Assembly (NCBI GenBank): GCA_937927195.1
Contig: CALBCY010000255.1
Coordinates: 1 to 33,311, forward strand
Origin: an uncultured Chitinophagales bacterium
Lineage (GTDB): Bacteria; Bacteroidota; Bacteroidia; Chitinophagales; UBA2359
Direction of reading: 5' to 3'
DNA: 33,311 bases
The notes under the pieces were generated by a model. That model was not told where the DNA came from and ran no database searches. It saw only the letters and a program-made list of their open reading frames with translations. The stretch's first letter is position 1. The number at the start of each line of letters is the position of its first letter. Below, one piece after another: positions 8,353 through 15,735 of this stretch. The position numbers were made by a program, and so were the translations under genes.

Positions 8353-8360
8353 TAATTTTG
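8353..8360 (+). promoter_or_regulatory. Candidate promoter -7 box (TAATTTTG) for the sigma operon
   Basis: TAATTTTG fits TAnnTTTG and lies 55 bases before the sigma factor ATG. A second match, TATCTTTG at 8269-8276 on the same strand, lies 139 bases upstream. Neither has a clear -33 TTG at the usual spacing. One of them is likely to drive the operon. Confidence 0.35.
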
Positions 8361-8415
8361 ATCAAGAATTTCATCCAAATGAAGGGAAATATTCTTGTTA
8401 ATCAGCAACTTAGCT

Positions 8416-8973
8416 ATGTCAGATAAAATTTTGTGGAACCAATTAAGAAGCGGAGATTCAAAGGCTCTTGAAAGGATTTACAGGCTATATTTCAAAGATC
8501 TATATAGTTATGGGACGAAGTTTACTCAAGATGAATCTACTGTTGAGGATTGTATACAAGAACTTTTTATAGAAATCTGGAAAAACAGATCAGGCCTATC
8601 AGAGACAAATAACATCAAACCCTATTTATTTTTATCTCTTAAACGAAAGTTGTTTAGAGTGATTGGTAAAATTCGAAAAATTACCGACACCGAAATCAAA
8701 GAGAAACACTTTGAAGCTGAATTGGCCATCGATCAGATATTGATGAAAAATGAAAGCAATATTGAACAAAGGGAAAAGCTAAATGCTGCATTCAAAGATT
8801 TGAGTGATCGTCAAAAAGAGATTCTTTATTTGAGGTATTACGATGAAATGGACTATGATCAAATTGTAGTTATTATGGATATGAACTATCAATCAGCCAG
8901 AAACTTGTTGGCGAGAGCGATTAAAAAATTGTCCCAATTGCTACTTTTATTATTATTTCTTTTAATCATGTGA
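8416..8973 (+). CDS. ECF-family RNA polymerase sigma factor (FecI-type, FecR-linked)
   Basis: A 185-residue sigma factor from the ATG at 8416; an in-frame TTG at 8395 would add seven residues. Region 2 is visible as ALERIYRLYFKDLYSYG, then VEDCIQELFIEIWKN and YLFLSLKRKLFR. Region 4 is LSDRQKEILYLRYYDEMDY followed by the helix-turn-helix part YDQIVVIMDMNYQSARNLLA and RAIKKLSQ. Together these mark a Bacteroidota ECF factor that directs transcription when released from its anti-sigma partner. It is the first gene of a run with the metallopeptidase lipoprotein (34 bases later), FecR and the TonB receptor. It ends in a strongly hydrophobic tail of about 11 residues after the last helix (LLLLLLFLLIM), which might touch the membrane. 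Confidence 0.9.
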   Translation: MSDKILWNQLRSGDSKALERIYRLYFKDLYSYGTKFTQDESTVEDCIQELFIEIWKNRSGLSETNNIKPYLFLSLKRKLFRVIGKIRKITDTEIKEKHFEAELAIDQILMKNESNIEQREKLNAAFKDLSDRQKEILYLRYYDEMDYDQIVVIMDMNYQSARNLLARAIKKLSQLLLLLLFLLIM

Positions 8974-9007
8974 TTACAAAAAGTCAAGTTTTGCCTTTTA
9001 TAGTAAA

Positions 9008-9487
9008 ATGACAACTATGAAAGCTAAAATTTTACTTTGTTCAACAGCCTTGTTGTTTCTTGTTTCAGCTTGTAATAAAGAAAGCGTAAAGTTACCGACT
9101 GGTGAAGAATTGATGACCTATTTTAATGAATTTGAGTCAGAAGCATTAGAAAGAGGGCTTGAAATTGACCTTGAAATGATGGGCATCACTGGTTATTTTG
9201 AAAATTTTGATGATGACAGTGTTCTTGGGCAATGTCGGACCTATTCAGATGGAAGCAAAGAGGTGGCATTTGATTCGAATTACTGGCATAACTGTAATGA
9301 AATCGATAGAATGTATTTGGTCTTTCATGAATTGGGGCATTGCGCTTTGGATAGGGATCATACAGAAGAAAAGGATTCCAACGGGCGATGCACAAGCATC
9401 ATGCAAAGTGGGGAAAACGAATGTAGGAAAAATTTTACCGAAAACAACAAAGAAGAACTCTTTGATGAACTGTTTGAAAACCTCTAA
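9008..9487 (+). CDS. HExxH metallopeptidase-like lipoprotein inside the sigma/FecR operon
   Basis: A 159-residue lipoprotein. The signal ends LVSAC with lipid on C22, followed by NKES; an ATG three codons on (MKAKILL) is an alternative start. The domain carries H107-E-L-G-H111 with a third His at 118 (HELGHCALDRDH), the zinc site of gluzincin/metzincin-type peptidases, although the gap to the third His is six residues where classic metzincins have five. SIMQSG around M132 could be the Met-turn. Cys residues (in GQCRTY, WHNCNE, HCAL, GRCTS, NECRK) suggest disulfides. Short length and position imply a periplasmic or surface-tethered enzyme. It starts 34 bases after the sigma gene and stops 9 bases before fecR, so it is probably co-transcribed. 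Processing of FecR, the receptor or the ligand is an inference. Confidence 0.75.
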   Translation: MTTMKAKILLCSTALLFLVSACNKESVKLPTGEELMTYFNEFESEALERGLEIDLEMMGITGYFENFDDDSVLGQCRTYSDGSKEVAFDSNYWHNCNEIDRMYLVFHELGHCALDRDHTEEKDSNGRCTSIMQSGENECRKNFTENNKEELFDELFENL

Positions 9488-9496
9488 AATAAATCT

Positions 9497-10558
9497 ATGG
9501 ACAAATTTTTACAATACGATCATGCTGATTTCGCAATGGAGGATTCTTTCATCAATTGGGTAAAGACCAGAGATGAAAATGACCAACAATTTTGGGAACA
9601 GTGGACTAGGGAACATCCCGAAAAAAAATCAGAAATTGAAAAAGCGATATTATTGGTTCAAAGCTTGAAATTTAAAGAAAAAGCGGTACCGCAAGGTAAA
9701 GAGGATTCGATTTGGGCAAACATTGTCAAAGAAACATCAACTGATGAAAGTTCGACAAGTCCAGTTAAAGAGACAGTTAAAGAGCCAGTTAAAAAGATTA
9801 AGCTTAAACCAGATTTTGAACAGGAAAGAGAACAGGAAAGAAACACGAAGGGAAGCTTTAGAATTGTATTGGCTGCTATTGCTTCATTGGCCGCAGCCTT
9901 GTTGTTTTTCTTTTGGATCAACCAAGGTTCAGGTTTTGATTCACAGCACAGCACCCAATTGGCTGAGACAATAAACCTGGAATTGCCAGGTGGTTCCACC
10001 ATCCAATTGAATGCAGAAAGCAAAGTCGCTTATAATAAGAAAACATGGGAGAACAATAGAGTTGTTGAATTGGAAGGCGAAGCTTTTTTTGACGTAAAAA
10101 AGGGCGCTAAATTTACAGTGGAAACTAAATATGGAACGGTAGAAGTTTTAGGAACCAGTTTTAATGTATTTGCAAGAAAAGATCACTTCAATGTGTTGTG
10201 TGAAACGGGTAGGGTAGCTGTGATTTCAGATCAAGAAAAGACCGTGTTGAAACCCAATCAATCTGTAGCACTTATCGAGGGAAAGCAATTAAAGAATGAA
10301 AACGTTCTCAAGGACAAAAATAGAGCATTGTGGAGAAGTGGAGTTTATCATTACGATGCTGCTCCAATTTCAAAAGTTATTGCAGATGCTGAAAGGCATT
10401 TGGGAATAGAAGTAAAATGGGATGATCAAGATTCCGATTTGAAATTTACGGGAAGCTTTATGGGGAAAGACAAGGAGAAAGTGCTTACTCAAATATGCTA
10501 TCCCTTGAATTTGAATTTTGAAATAAAAGGACACAGGGTTCTATTAAGGAAAAAATAA
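9497..10558 (+). CDS. FecR-family anti-sigma factor
   Basis: A 353-residue inner-membrane protein that would hold the upstream ECF sigma factor and relay a signal from the outer-membrane receptor. The cytoplasmic N-terminus (about 1-120) has the FecR-N pattern FINWVKTRDENDQQFWEQW and a charged linker with short VKET/VKEP/VKK repeats. One membrane helix is at about 122-141 (RIVLAAIASLAAALLFFFWI). The periplasmic FecR domain spans about 155-250 (LPGGSTIQLNAES, VVELEGEAFFDVKKG, VEVLGTSFNVFAR) and the C-terminal domain found in Bacteroidota FecR proteins (DUF4974) about 283-353, with YHYDAAPISKVIADAERHLG. It follows the metallopeptidase gene by 9 bases and precedes the receptor by 65. Confidence 0.93.
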   Translation: MDKFLQYDHADFAMEDSFINWVKTRDENDQQFWEQWTREHPEKKSEIEKAILLVQSLKFKEKAVPQGKEDSIWANIVKETSTDESSTSPVKETVKEPVKKIKLKPDFEQEREQERNTKGSFRIVLAAIASLAAALLFFFWINQGSGFDSQHSTQLAETINLELPGGSTIQLNAESKVAYNKKTWENNRVVELEGEAFFDVKKGAKFTVETKYGTVEVLGTSFNVFARKDHFNVLCETGRVAVISDQEKTVLKPNQSVALIEGKQLKNENVLKDKNRALWRSGVYHYDAAPISKVIADAERHLGIEVKWDDQDSDLKFTGSFMGKDKEKVLTQICYPLNLNFEIKGHRVLLRKK

Positions 10559-10623
10559 TCTGTCGACCATTAACGATCATAAAACTTAAGCTCATTATTT
10601 ACAAAGAAATATTTTTCAATAGT

Positions 10624-13347
10624 TTGCAGTTTAATAGAAACAGCATTAAGGCCATTTTATCATTATTGATAAAATGGGTTTCTTGTATTTGTCTGTTTGC
10701 AATATTGACACAGAGCAGTTTTATATTCTGCCAAAATGAAGCAACCCAATTAAAAGTAAATTTTACTGGACAAGAAAAAAGCCTCAGTGAAGTATTCGAT
10801 AAACTGGAATCAGTTTATGGCATTCGATTTTCATATGCAAGCGCTTCCCTTGCGGATGAAAAGGTCAGTGTAAAATTCGAAGAGGCAAACTTGGAGGAAG
10901 TTATGAAGGTACTGCTCGCAGGGAAAGAAATGGAATTTAAGGTTATTGAGAACAATGTGCTCATTCGCAAAACTGAAAGTTACGAAGTTGATCCAAATGA
11001 AAATTACCAATCTTCCTTACATCTCCGTGGTAAAATTGGCAGTGATGAAAATGAAGAATATGAGGAAAGTCAGCTTGCCTATGCAACCATTCGAATCAGC
11101 AATTCTTCAATTGGTACCTACAGCGATGAAGACGGAAATTTTGATATTGAAATTTCACCCGAATATTTTAATGAAAAACTGCTCATAACTTATATTGGTT
11201 ACGGAGAACAAAGTTATGAAATCAAAGAATTGGATGAAGAATTTTTAATGGTCCAATTGGCCAGCGATCCGCTTCAATTTGAGGAAGTCTTAATTGTCAA
11301 TCGAGTCAAACCGATGAGGATAGTTTCTGCGAACAATTCAGTAGAAATTTCCAATGGTCAATTTCAAGCTAGTTCATCAAGTTTGGCTGGAGCCGACTTA
11401 GCAAGGCAAATTCAATTGCTTCCAGGTATTTGTGCGATGGACGATGCCTCTGCAGATATAAAAATTAGAGGAAGCGGATCAGATGGGACTTTGATGGTTT
11501 TGGATGGAATGCCACTTTATAATTCTAGCCATTACTATGGCGTTTTTTGTGCTGTTAATCCCTATTTTATTGACAAAGCAACAATTTATAAAAATGCTTT
11601 TCCTGTAAATTATGGTGGCAAAATTGGAGGAGTAGTTGAACTCACTGGACGAGAGAAAGAGAACGATACTAAGAATATTAATTTTATCACTGATGTGAAT
11701 TTTTTGACAGGCTCCGCCGTCATTGAATTGCCTCTTTCCGATAAAGCTATGCTAGCTGTAGGTGGCCGATCGAGTATTCAAAATATTAGCAACAGCCGCT
11801 TTTACAGTCAAAACAATGCTTCAGTTGACTCAATCAATCAATCGATGAGAGAAGATATTCAGAACCAAAAATCCAATCCTGATTTTCGTTTTTATGATCT
11901 CAATGGAAAATTTATTTGGCAACCTGAAAAAGGAAAAAAACTGAGCCTTAACTTTTTCAAAAGTGATGACAAGTATGAAAATATTTATAATCGAAAAGTA
12001 AAGCAGGATTCCAAAAATCAAATAGGCGTAAATGCTGGCGAAACTGAAGCATGGTCAAGCCTTGCAGGGAGTTTTCAATTTCAGAATAAATTTTCGAACG
12101 ATTTTGAGTTTAATTCTTTGTTGTATTATACCAGCCATAACAATGAAGGCAACATCAGTTACGATTTACAAAAAAATGATAACAACGAGAATACCCAATC
12201 TAAAAATCAGAAATCCAAACAAGTAAATGAATTAGAAGACATTGGATTGGATTTTAATTTGAAGATTCCAATCAAAGACAGTGAAACGACCATTGGGCTT
12301 TCGGGAGTTCGACATGATATGTTTTATAATGTAGAAGACAATGGTTATGAAATATTAAGGGACCGAGAAAAATTCCTGGAGGGCAGCTTTTACTTAAATC
12401 AAAGTTTCAATCTTCGGGATAAGATAAAACTATCAGCTGGCTTGCGTTCAACTTTTTATGAGCCAATGGATAAGCTATTTTTTTCGCCCAGAGTATTATT
12501 TGGTTGCGATTTGACAAAGGGACTTTCAATTAAATCTTCTTATGCTTTTTACCAACAAATTATTCGAGAGTTTGATTATGAATATCGTGGTGAAACGCGT
12601 CAATTGTGGGTTCATTCCAGTAAAAGAAATATTCCTGTTTTGAAGTCTCAAAACTTCATGCTGGGAGCAACAGCAATGATGAAGGGCATTACCTTCGATG
12701 TAGAGGTTTATCGCAAGAACCTAGATGGTTTACTTGAATTTTCAGCATTGAACCCCGGTGGAGACAACAACGTAGATCTCCCAAGAGATTATGGTCTTTT
12801 CAATGGGGATGGTTTTATAAACGGAATGGATATAATGATAAGTTCTTCCGTTAATAAAATTGAAACCATGATTGCCTATACTTTGAGTAAGGCAAATCAA
12901 CGATACAAAGAAATTGATCAAAAACAATATTTTCCAACGGAAGATGATCGCAGACATCAATTCAAATGGATAAATTCTTTAGAAACAGGCAGTCTTACTT
13001 GGGGGCTCAACTTTATATATGCAAGTGGAAAACCATATACGGATATTCGATTGACTGGACAAAATGGTTCTATCAATGACATTTCTTCAAATACACGTTT
13101 TAGTTATCTTCCTGCTTATACCAGACTCGATGCCTCTGTGGAGTACGATTTGAAAATAACTTCCAAAATTAGATCCGAGCTGTATTTTTCTGTATTGAAT
13201 GTGCTCAATGCTCAAAATGTGAAATATATTCAAAACGTCAATACTGTTCTTAGCCAGAATGGAGATCCCTTTAATTTTGTAATGGGCAACGAAAGTAGTT
13301 TGTTGAACAGGACTTTTAATCTTGGATTTAAAATTAATTTTGAATAG
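10624..13347 (+). CDS. TonB-dependent outer-membrane receptor with N-terminal STN signalling domain
   Basis: A 907-residue receptor. Residues 1-37 are a signal region. About 41-115 is an STN (secretin/TonB short N-terminal) domain (SLSEVFDKLESVYGIRFSY, then LEEVMKVLLAG) that would contact FecR. About 133-210 is a carboxypeptidase-regulatory-like domain (AYATIRISNSSIGTYSDEDG). About 255-345 is the plug (LARQIQLLPGI, IKIRGSGSDGTLMVLDGMP, GGKIGGVVEL). The rest is a 22-strand-type barrel ending LNLGFKINFE-like, here RTFNLGFKINFE. No ATG lies in frame before the signal sequence, so a TTG at 10624 (or ATT further on) must serve as start. No SusD-type partner follows, so this is a signalling receptor rather than a classic SusCD pair. 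The ligand is not predictable. Confidence 0.92.
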   Translation: MQFNRNSIKAILSLLIKWVSCICLFAILTQSSFIFCQNEATQLKVNFTGQEKSLSEVFDKLESVYGIRFSYASASLADEKVSVKFEEANLEEVMKVLLAGKEMEFKVIENNVLIRKTESYEVDPNENYQSSLHLRGKIGSDENEEYEESQLAYATIRISNSSIGTYSDEDGNFDIEISPEYFNEKLLITYIGYGEQSYEIKELDEEFLMVQLASDPLQFEEVLIVNRVKPMRIVSANNSVEISNGQFQASSSSLAGADLARQIQLLPGICAMDDASADIKIRGSGSDGTLMVLDGMPLYNSSHYYGVFCAVNPYFIDKATIYKNAFPVNYGGKIGGVVELTGREKENDTKNINFITDVNFLTGSAVIELPLSDKAMLAVGGRSSIQNISNSRFYSQNNASVDSINQSMREDIQNQKSNPDFRFYDLNGKFIWQPEKGKKLSLNFFKSDDKYENIYNRKVKQDSKNQIGVNAGETEAWSSLAGSFQFQNKFSNDFEFNSLLYYTSHNNEGNISYDLQKNDNNENTQSKNQKSKQVNELEDIGLDFNLKIPIKDSETTIGLSGVRHDMFYNVEDNGYEILRDREKFLEGSFYLNQSFNLRDKIKLSAGLRSTFYEPMDKLFFSPRVLFGCDLTKGLSIKSSYAFYQQIIREFDYEYRGETRQLWVHSSKRNIPVLKSQNFMLGATAMMKGITFDVEVYRKNLDGLLEFSALNPGGDNNVDLPRDYGLFNGDGFINGMDIMISSSVNKIETMIAYTLSKANQRYKEIDQKQYFPTEDDRRHQFKWINSLETGSLTWGLNFIYASGKPYTDIRLTGQNGSINDISSNTRFSYLPAYTRLDASVEYDLKITSKIRSELYFSVLNVLNAQNVKYIQNVNTVLSQNGDPFNFVMGNESSLLNRTFNLGFKINFE

Positions 13348-13398
13348 AACTGGACTTCTCTTGTGAATTTGATTTGAACAAATTTTAAAGCCCAAGCC

Positions 13399-13645
13399 CA
13401 CCCTGAACCACGAACCATCCGTCATCTTGGGCTTGACCCAGCGGGCTGGCGCACCACTGGGCTGGCATTCCAGATCACGTGAACCACCTGTTACATTACA
13501 TCCCGTTATTTCACCACCTATCACAAACCACTCTGAACCACCAACCACGAACCACTCGTCATCTTGGGCTTGACCCAACTGGGCTGGCACTCCAGTCACG
13601 TGAACCACCTGTTACATTACATCTGCCAAACAAATCCCTTAATGG
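13399..13645 (+). repeat. GC-rich dispersed repeat, family A copy 2 (two tandem units)
   Basis: Two units in tandem, about 13399-13500 and 13530-13645. Each runs from CCTGAACCACGAACCA or a close variant through CGTCATCTTGGGCTTGACCC and GGCTGGC to a CACGTGAACCACC segment (TCACGTGA near 13474 and 13596) and GTTACATTACATC. The last ends TGCCAAAC plus TTAATGG, which matches the end of copy 3. It lies 51 bases after the TonB receptor stop. Confidence 0.85.
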
Positions 13646-13683
13646 TACAAATTTGCTGGTAAAATTTGAAAGTGTTCTATGTC

Positions 13684-13852
13684 TTGACAGCCAATACCTA
13701 TTAAACAGTCCTGCAAGCCAACAACAGTTGAGAGGAAGGCTATCTGCTGATTTTACCCTTTAGAGATAAATGCTAAAAATAAAAATTTATAATTTTTATT
13801 TTCCAATTGAGTACAACTAAAGATCAATTGTCTTTTCCAATTGACAGCCAAT
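13684..13852 (+). repeat. Direct repeats upstream of the haloperoxidase gene
   Basis: TTGACAGCCAAT occurs at 13684-13695 and 13841-13852. TTTTCCAATTGA occurs at 13799-13810 and 13833-13844, overlapping the second copy of the first repeat. Both are perfect 12-base matches in the 300 bases before the haloperoxidase gene. They could be operator sites or repeat debris. Confidence 0.6.
13776..13802. terminator. Perfect A/T hairpin, possible terminator
   Basis: AAAATAAAAATT (13776-13787) pairs perfectly with AATTTTTATTTT (13791-13802) around a TAT loop. It lies between the receptor operon with its repeat and the haloperoxidase gene. Stability is modest because all pairs are A-T. The rest of 13348-13949 outside the listed repeats shows no gene. 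Confidence 0.4.
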
Positions 13853-13949
13853 GAGTTTGTAGCTTGAAAATGAAACTTGAAAACTTGTTTCTTGTTCTTC
13901 ATTTAAGGTAATCCGACTTATTGCATTTGTTAATTAAAAATTTAATTGT

Positions 13950-15506
13950 ATGAATTTGGGTAAATCAGTTTTTGTTTTTTTTATGGCAGTATTGCTGCTT
14001 CAGTCCTGTGCCAAGGAAGATGACTTAGTTAGTGTTGAAGACTTAAAGGGCAACCCGCAAGCTCAAAATGGCCAGCTTAATCAAAATGGCAATGGCCAAA
14101 ACGGAAATGGTCAAAATGGACAAAATGGTCAGGACGGGCAAAATGGTCAGAACGGCCAAAATGGTCATAATGGGCCAAATGGTGGGGGACAAAATAATTC
14201 TCTCACAGATTGTGGTAATCAATTTTGTGACCTAAACGACATGGATAGCAGATTGCTAACCGAATGGACAGAATTGTTTCTTGATTTGGATCGCTATGCT
14301 ACAGGTATGAGACCAACTTCAACCGCAAGAGCTTTGGCTTATATTAATTTAGCAAGCTACGAAGCTGCAGTGCCAGGAATGGTGGAGTTGTTGTCTAATA
14401 CAACGCAGCTTTCAGGTTTGTCGATTGATGAAAGTCAATTGCCTCAAAATGTTGATTATGCCATTGCAATAAATGCGGCTTATTCTTCCGCCTTGGATCA
14501 CTTTTTGATCAATCTTCCAGCTGGTTCAGATGATCAAATTTTTGACTTGGAAGATGAAATGGAAGAAAGATTGAGCAGACAGAAACCACAGCAAATAGTG
14601 GAAGATTCAAAAGCTTGGGGTGTCTATGTTGCAAATCAAGTTATCGCTTATAGCCAAACAGATGTTGCCGCAGAAAATCAAATCAATGATGCTCAACCAA
14701 CCTCTTATGTACCACCTGTTGGCGATGGATATTGGACTTTTTCAGCAGAACCTGAAAGAGCTTTGTTTCCATACTGGGGAACAGTAAGAACTTTTGCAAT
14801 CAGTGCGAATGAGACCACTACCTTGCCTCCTTTGAATTACAGTACTGATCCATCAAGTCCTTATTATCAAGAAATGGTGGAAGTATACAATGCCAACAAT
14901 GATGCCGCTGCCGCAGATGGAGAACAATTGTGGATAGCTGAATTTTGGAGTGATGATGTAGAAAATTTAACTTTTAGTCCTCCAGCCAGACAGTTTGCAA
15001 TTGCCAATCAATTGGTTAAAAAAGAAAATGTGAAAATGCAGGATGCATTGTTATTGTATTTGAAATTAGGGTTCTCTTTAAACGATGCAGCTGTTGCAAC
15101 ATGGAAATACAAATACGAACACATGGTTATGCGTCCAAGTGTTTTTATTCAAGATTATATGGATGCAGATTATCAAACAAATTTATACAGTTTGATTCCT
15201 TGGCCAAATCCAACTTTCCCGGCTTATCCTTCTGGACATTCGACTTTTGCTTCTGCTGGAGCTGGAGTTTTCATCGACTATTTCGGTAATCAGATCAACT
15301 TTACGGATCGTTCTCATCAAGGTAGAACTGAGTTCAGAAGCCAACCAAGAAATTTTAATTCTTTTGAAGAAATGGCTGTAGAGAACGCTTTTTCAAGAAT
15401 CCCATTGGGTGTTCACATGAGAATGGATTGTGTAGAAGGCTTGCGCTTAGGATATGAAATTTCAGCTGGCGTCAATGCCTTTGATTTATCAGCACCAGGC
15501 TCATAG
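13950..15506 (+). CDS. Vanadium-haloperoxidase/PAP2-type lipoprotein with collagen-like linker
   Basis: A 518-residue lipoprotein: lipobox LQSC with lipid on C20, followed by AKEDD, a surface-export-like motif. Residues about 34-83 are a Gly-Gln-Asn triplet linker (GQNGQNGQDGQNGQ). The rest is an all-helical vanadium-dependent haloperoxidase domain with all three vanadate-binding motifs: K388-x6-R395-P (KYEHMVMRP), PSGH at 427-430, and S482-R-x5-H489 (SRIPLGVH). Family members use H2O2 to oxidise halides; related proteins are acid phosphatases sharing the same oxyanion site. The long N-terminal helical part and KX6RP spacing favour the haloperoxidase side. H430 would be the acid-base residue and H489 the vanadate ligand. 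It probably acts at the cell surface. Halide choice cannot be read from the sequence. Confidence 0.88.
   Translation: MNLGKSVFVFFMAVLLLQSCAKEDDLVSVEDLKGNPQAQNGQLNQNGNGQNGNGQNGQNGQDGQNGQNGQNGHNGPNGGGQNNSLTDCGNQFCDLNDMDSRLLTEWTELFLDLDRYATGMRPTSTARALAYINLASYEAAVPGMVELLSNTTQLSGLSIDESQLPQNVDYAIAINAAYSSALDHFLINLPAGSDDQIFDLEDEMEERLSRQKPQQIVEDSKAWGVYVANQVIAYSQTDVAAENQINDAQPTSYVPPVGDGYWTFSAEPERALFPYWGTVRTFAISANETTTLPPLNYSTDPSSPYYQEMVEVYNANNDAAAADGEQLWIAEFWSDDVENLTFSPPARQFAIANQLVKKENVKMQDALLLYLKLGFSLNDAAVATWKYKYEHMVMRPSVFIQDYMDADYQTNLYSLIPWPNPTFPAYPSGHSTFASAGAGVFIDYFGNQINFTDRSHQGRTEFRSQPRNFNSFEEMAVENAFSRIPLGVHMRMDCVEGLRLGYEISAGVNAFDLSAPGS
14062..14188 (+). repeat. 9-bp coding microsatellite (Gly-Gln-Asn triplets)
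   Basis: Imperfect repeats of GGTCAAAAT and variants encode the collagen-like linker of the haloperoxidase lipoprotein. The unit keeps frame, so slippage would change linker length without breaking the gene. Confidence 0.8.
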
Positions 15507-15549
15507 ACTTAAAAAGAATGCTAAAATGAGAAAATGAATTTAAGTTTAA

Positions 15550-15574
15550 GGCCATTGGCTTTTAGCCTTTGGCC
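15550..15574. terminator. Hairpin after the haloperoxidase gene
   Basis: GGCCA (15550-15554) pairs with TGGCC (15570-15574), and an inner GGC/GCC stem closes a TTTTA loop with TT/TT between the stems. It lies 44 bases after the stop. It is part of a GGCTTTTAGCCTTTGGCCTT tract, and the U run after it is weak. Confidence 0.4.
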
Positions 15575-15620
15575 TTTAGCTTTGACCTTCTCATATTGAG
15601 CCAACAGCTTTTTTCAAATT

Positions 15621-15716
15621 TAAACATTTACTAATTTATTCATTTTCGCATTCCCAAAAACGTCCTGCAAAAAACATTTATGCATTTCTTCATTTACTCA
15701 TTCATGCATTTAAAGA
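15621..15716 (+). repeat. Degenerate CATTTA-type tract
   Basis: Between the haloperoxidase and the next lipoprotein, CATTTA, CATTTT, CATTTC and CATTCA words recur every 7-10 bases (for example near 15676-15715, ATTTATGCATTTCTTCATTT). This is low-complexity DNA with no coding signal. Confidence 0.5.
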
Positions 15717-15735
15717 TAATAGCCTAAATTAGCGT

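Noticed and set aside
9198-9563. 121-residue frame overlapping the metallopeptidase gene
   Set aside because: It is in another frame over a gene with a clear lipobox and zinc motif, and also overlaps the fecR start.
13087-13608. Minus-strand frame over the receptor 3' end and family A copy 2
   Set aside because: It overlaps a certain gene and consists of repeat translation; no signal or domain.
10624-15506. SusC/SusD polysaccharide utilisation locus
   Set aside because: The receptor has an STN domain but no SusD follows and no glycoside hydrolase cluster is linked; the next gene is a haloperoxidase after a repeat and 600 bases.
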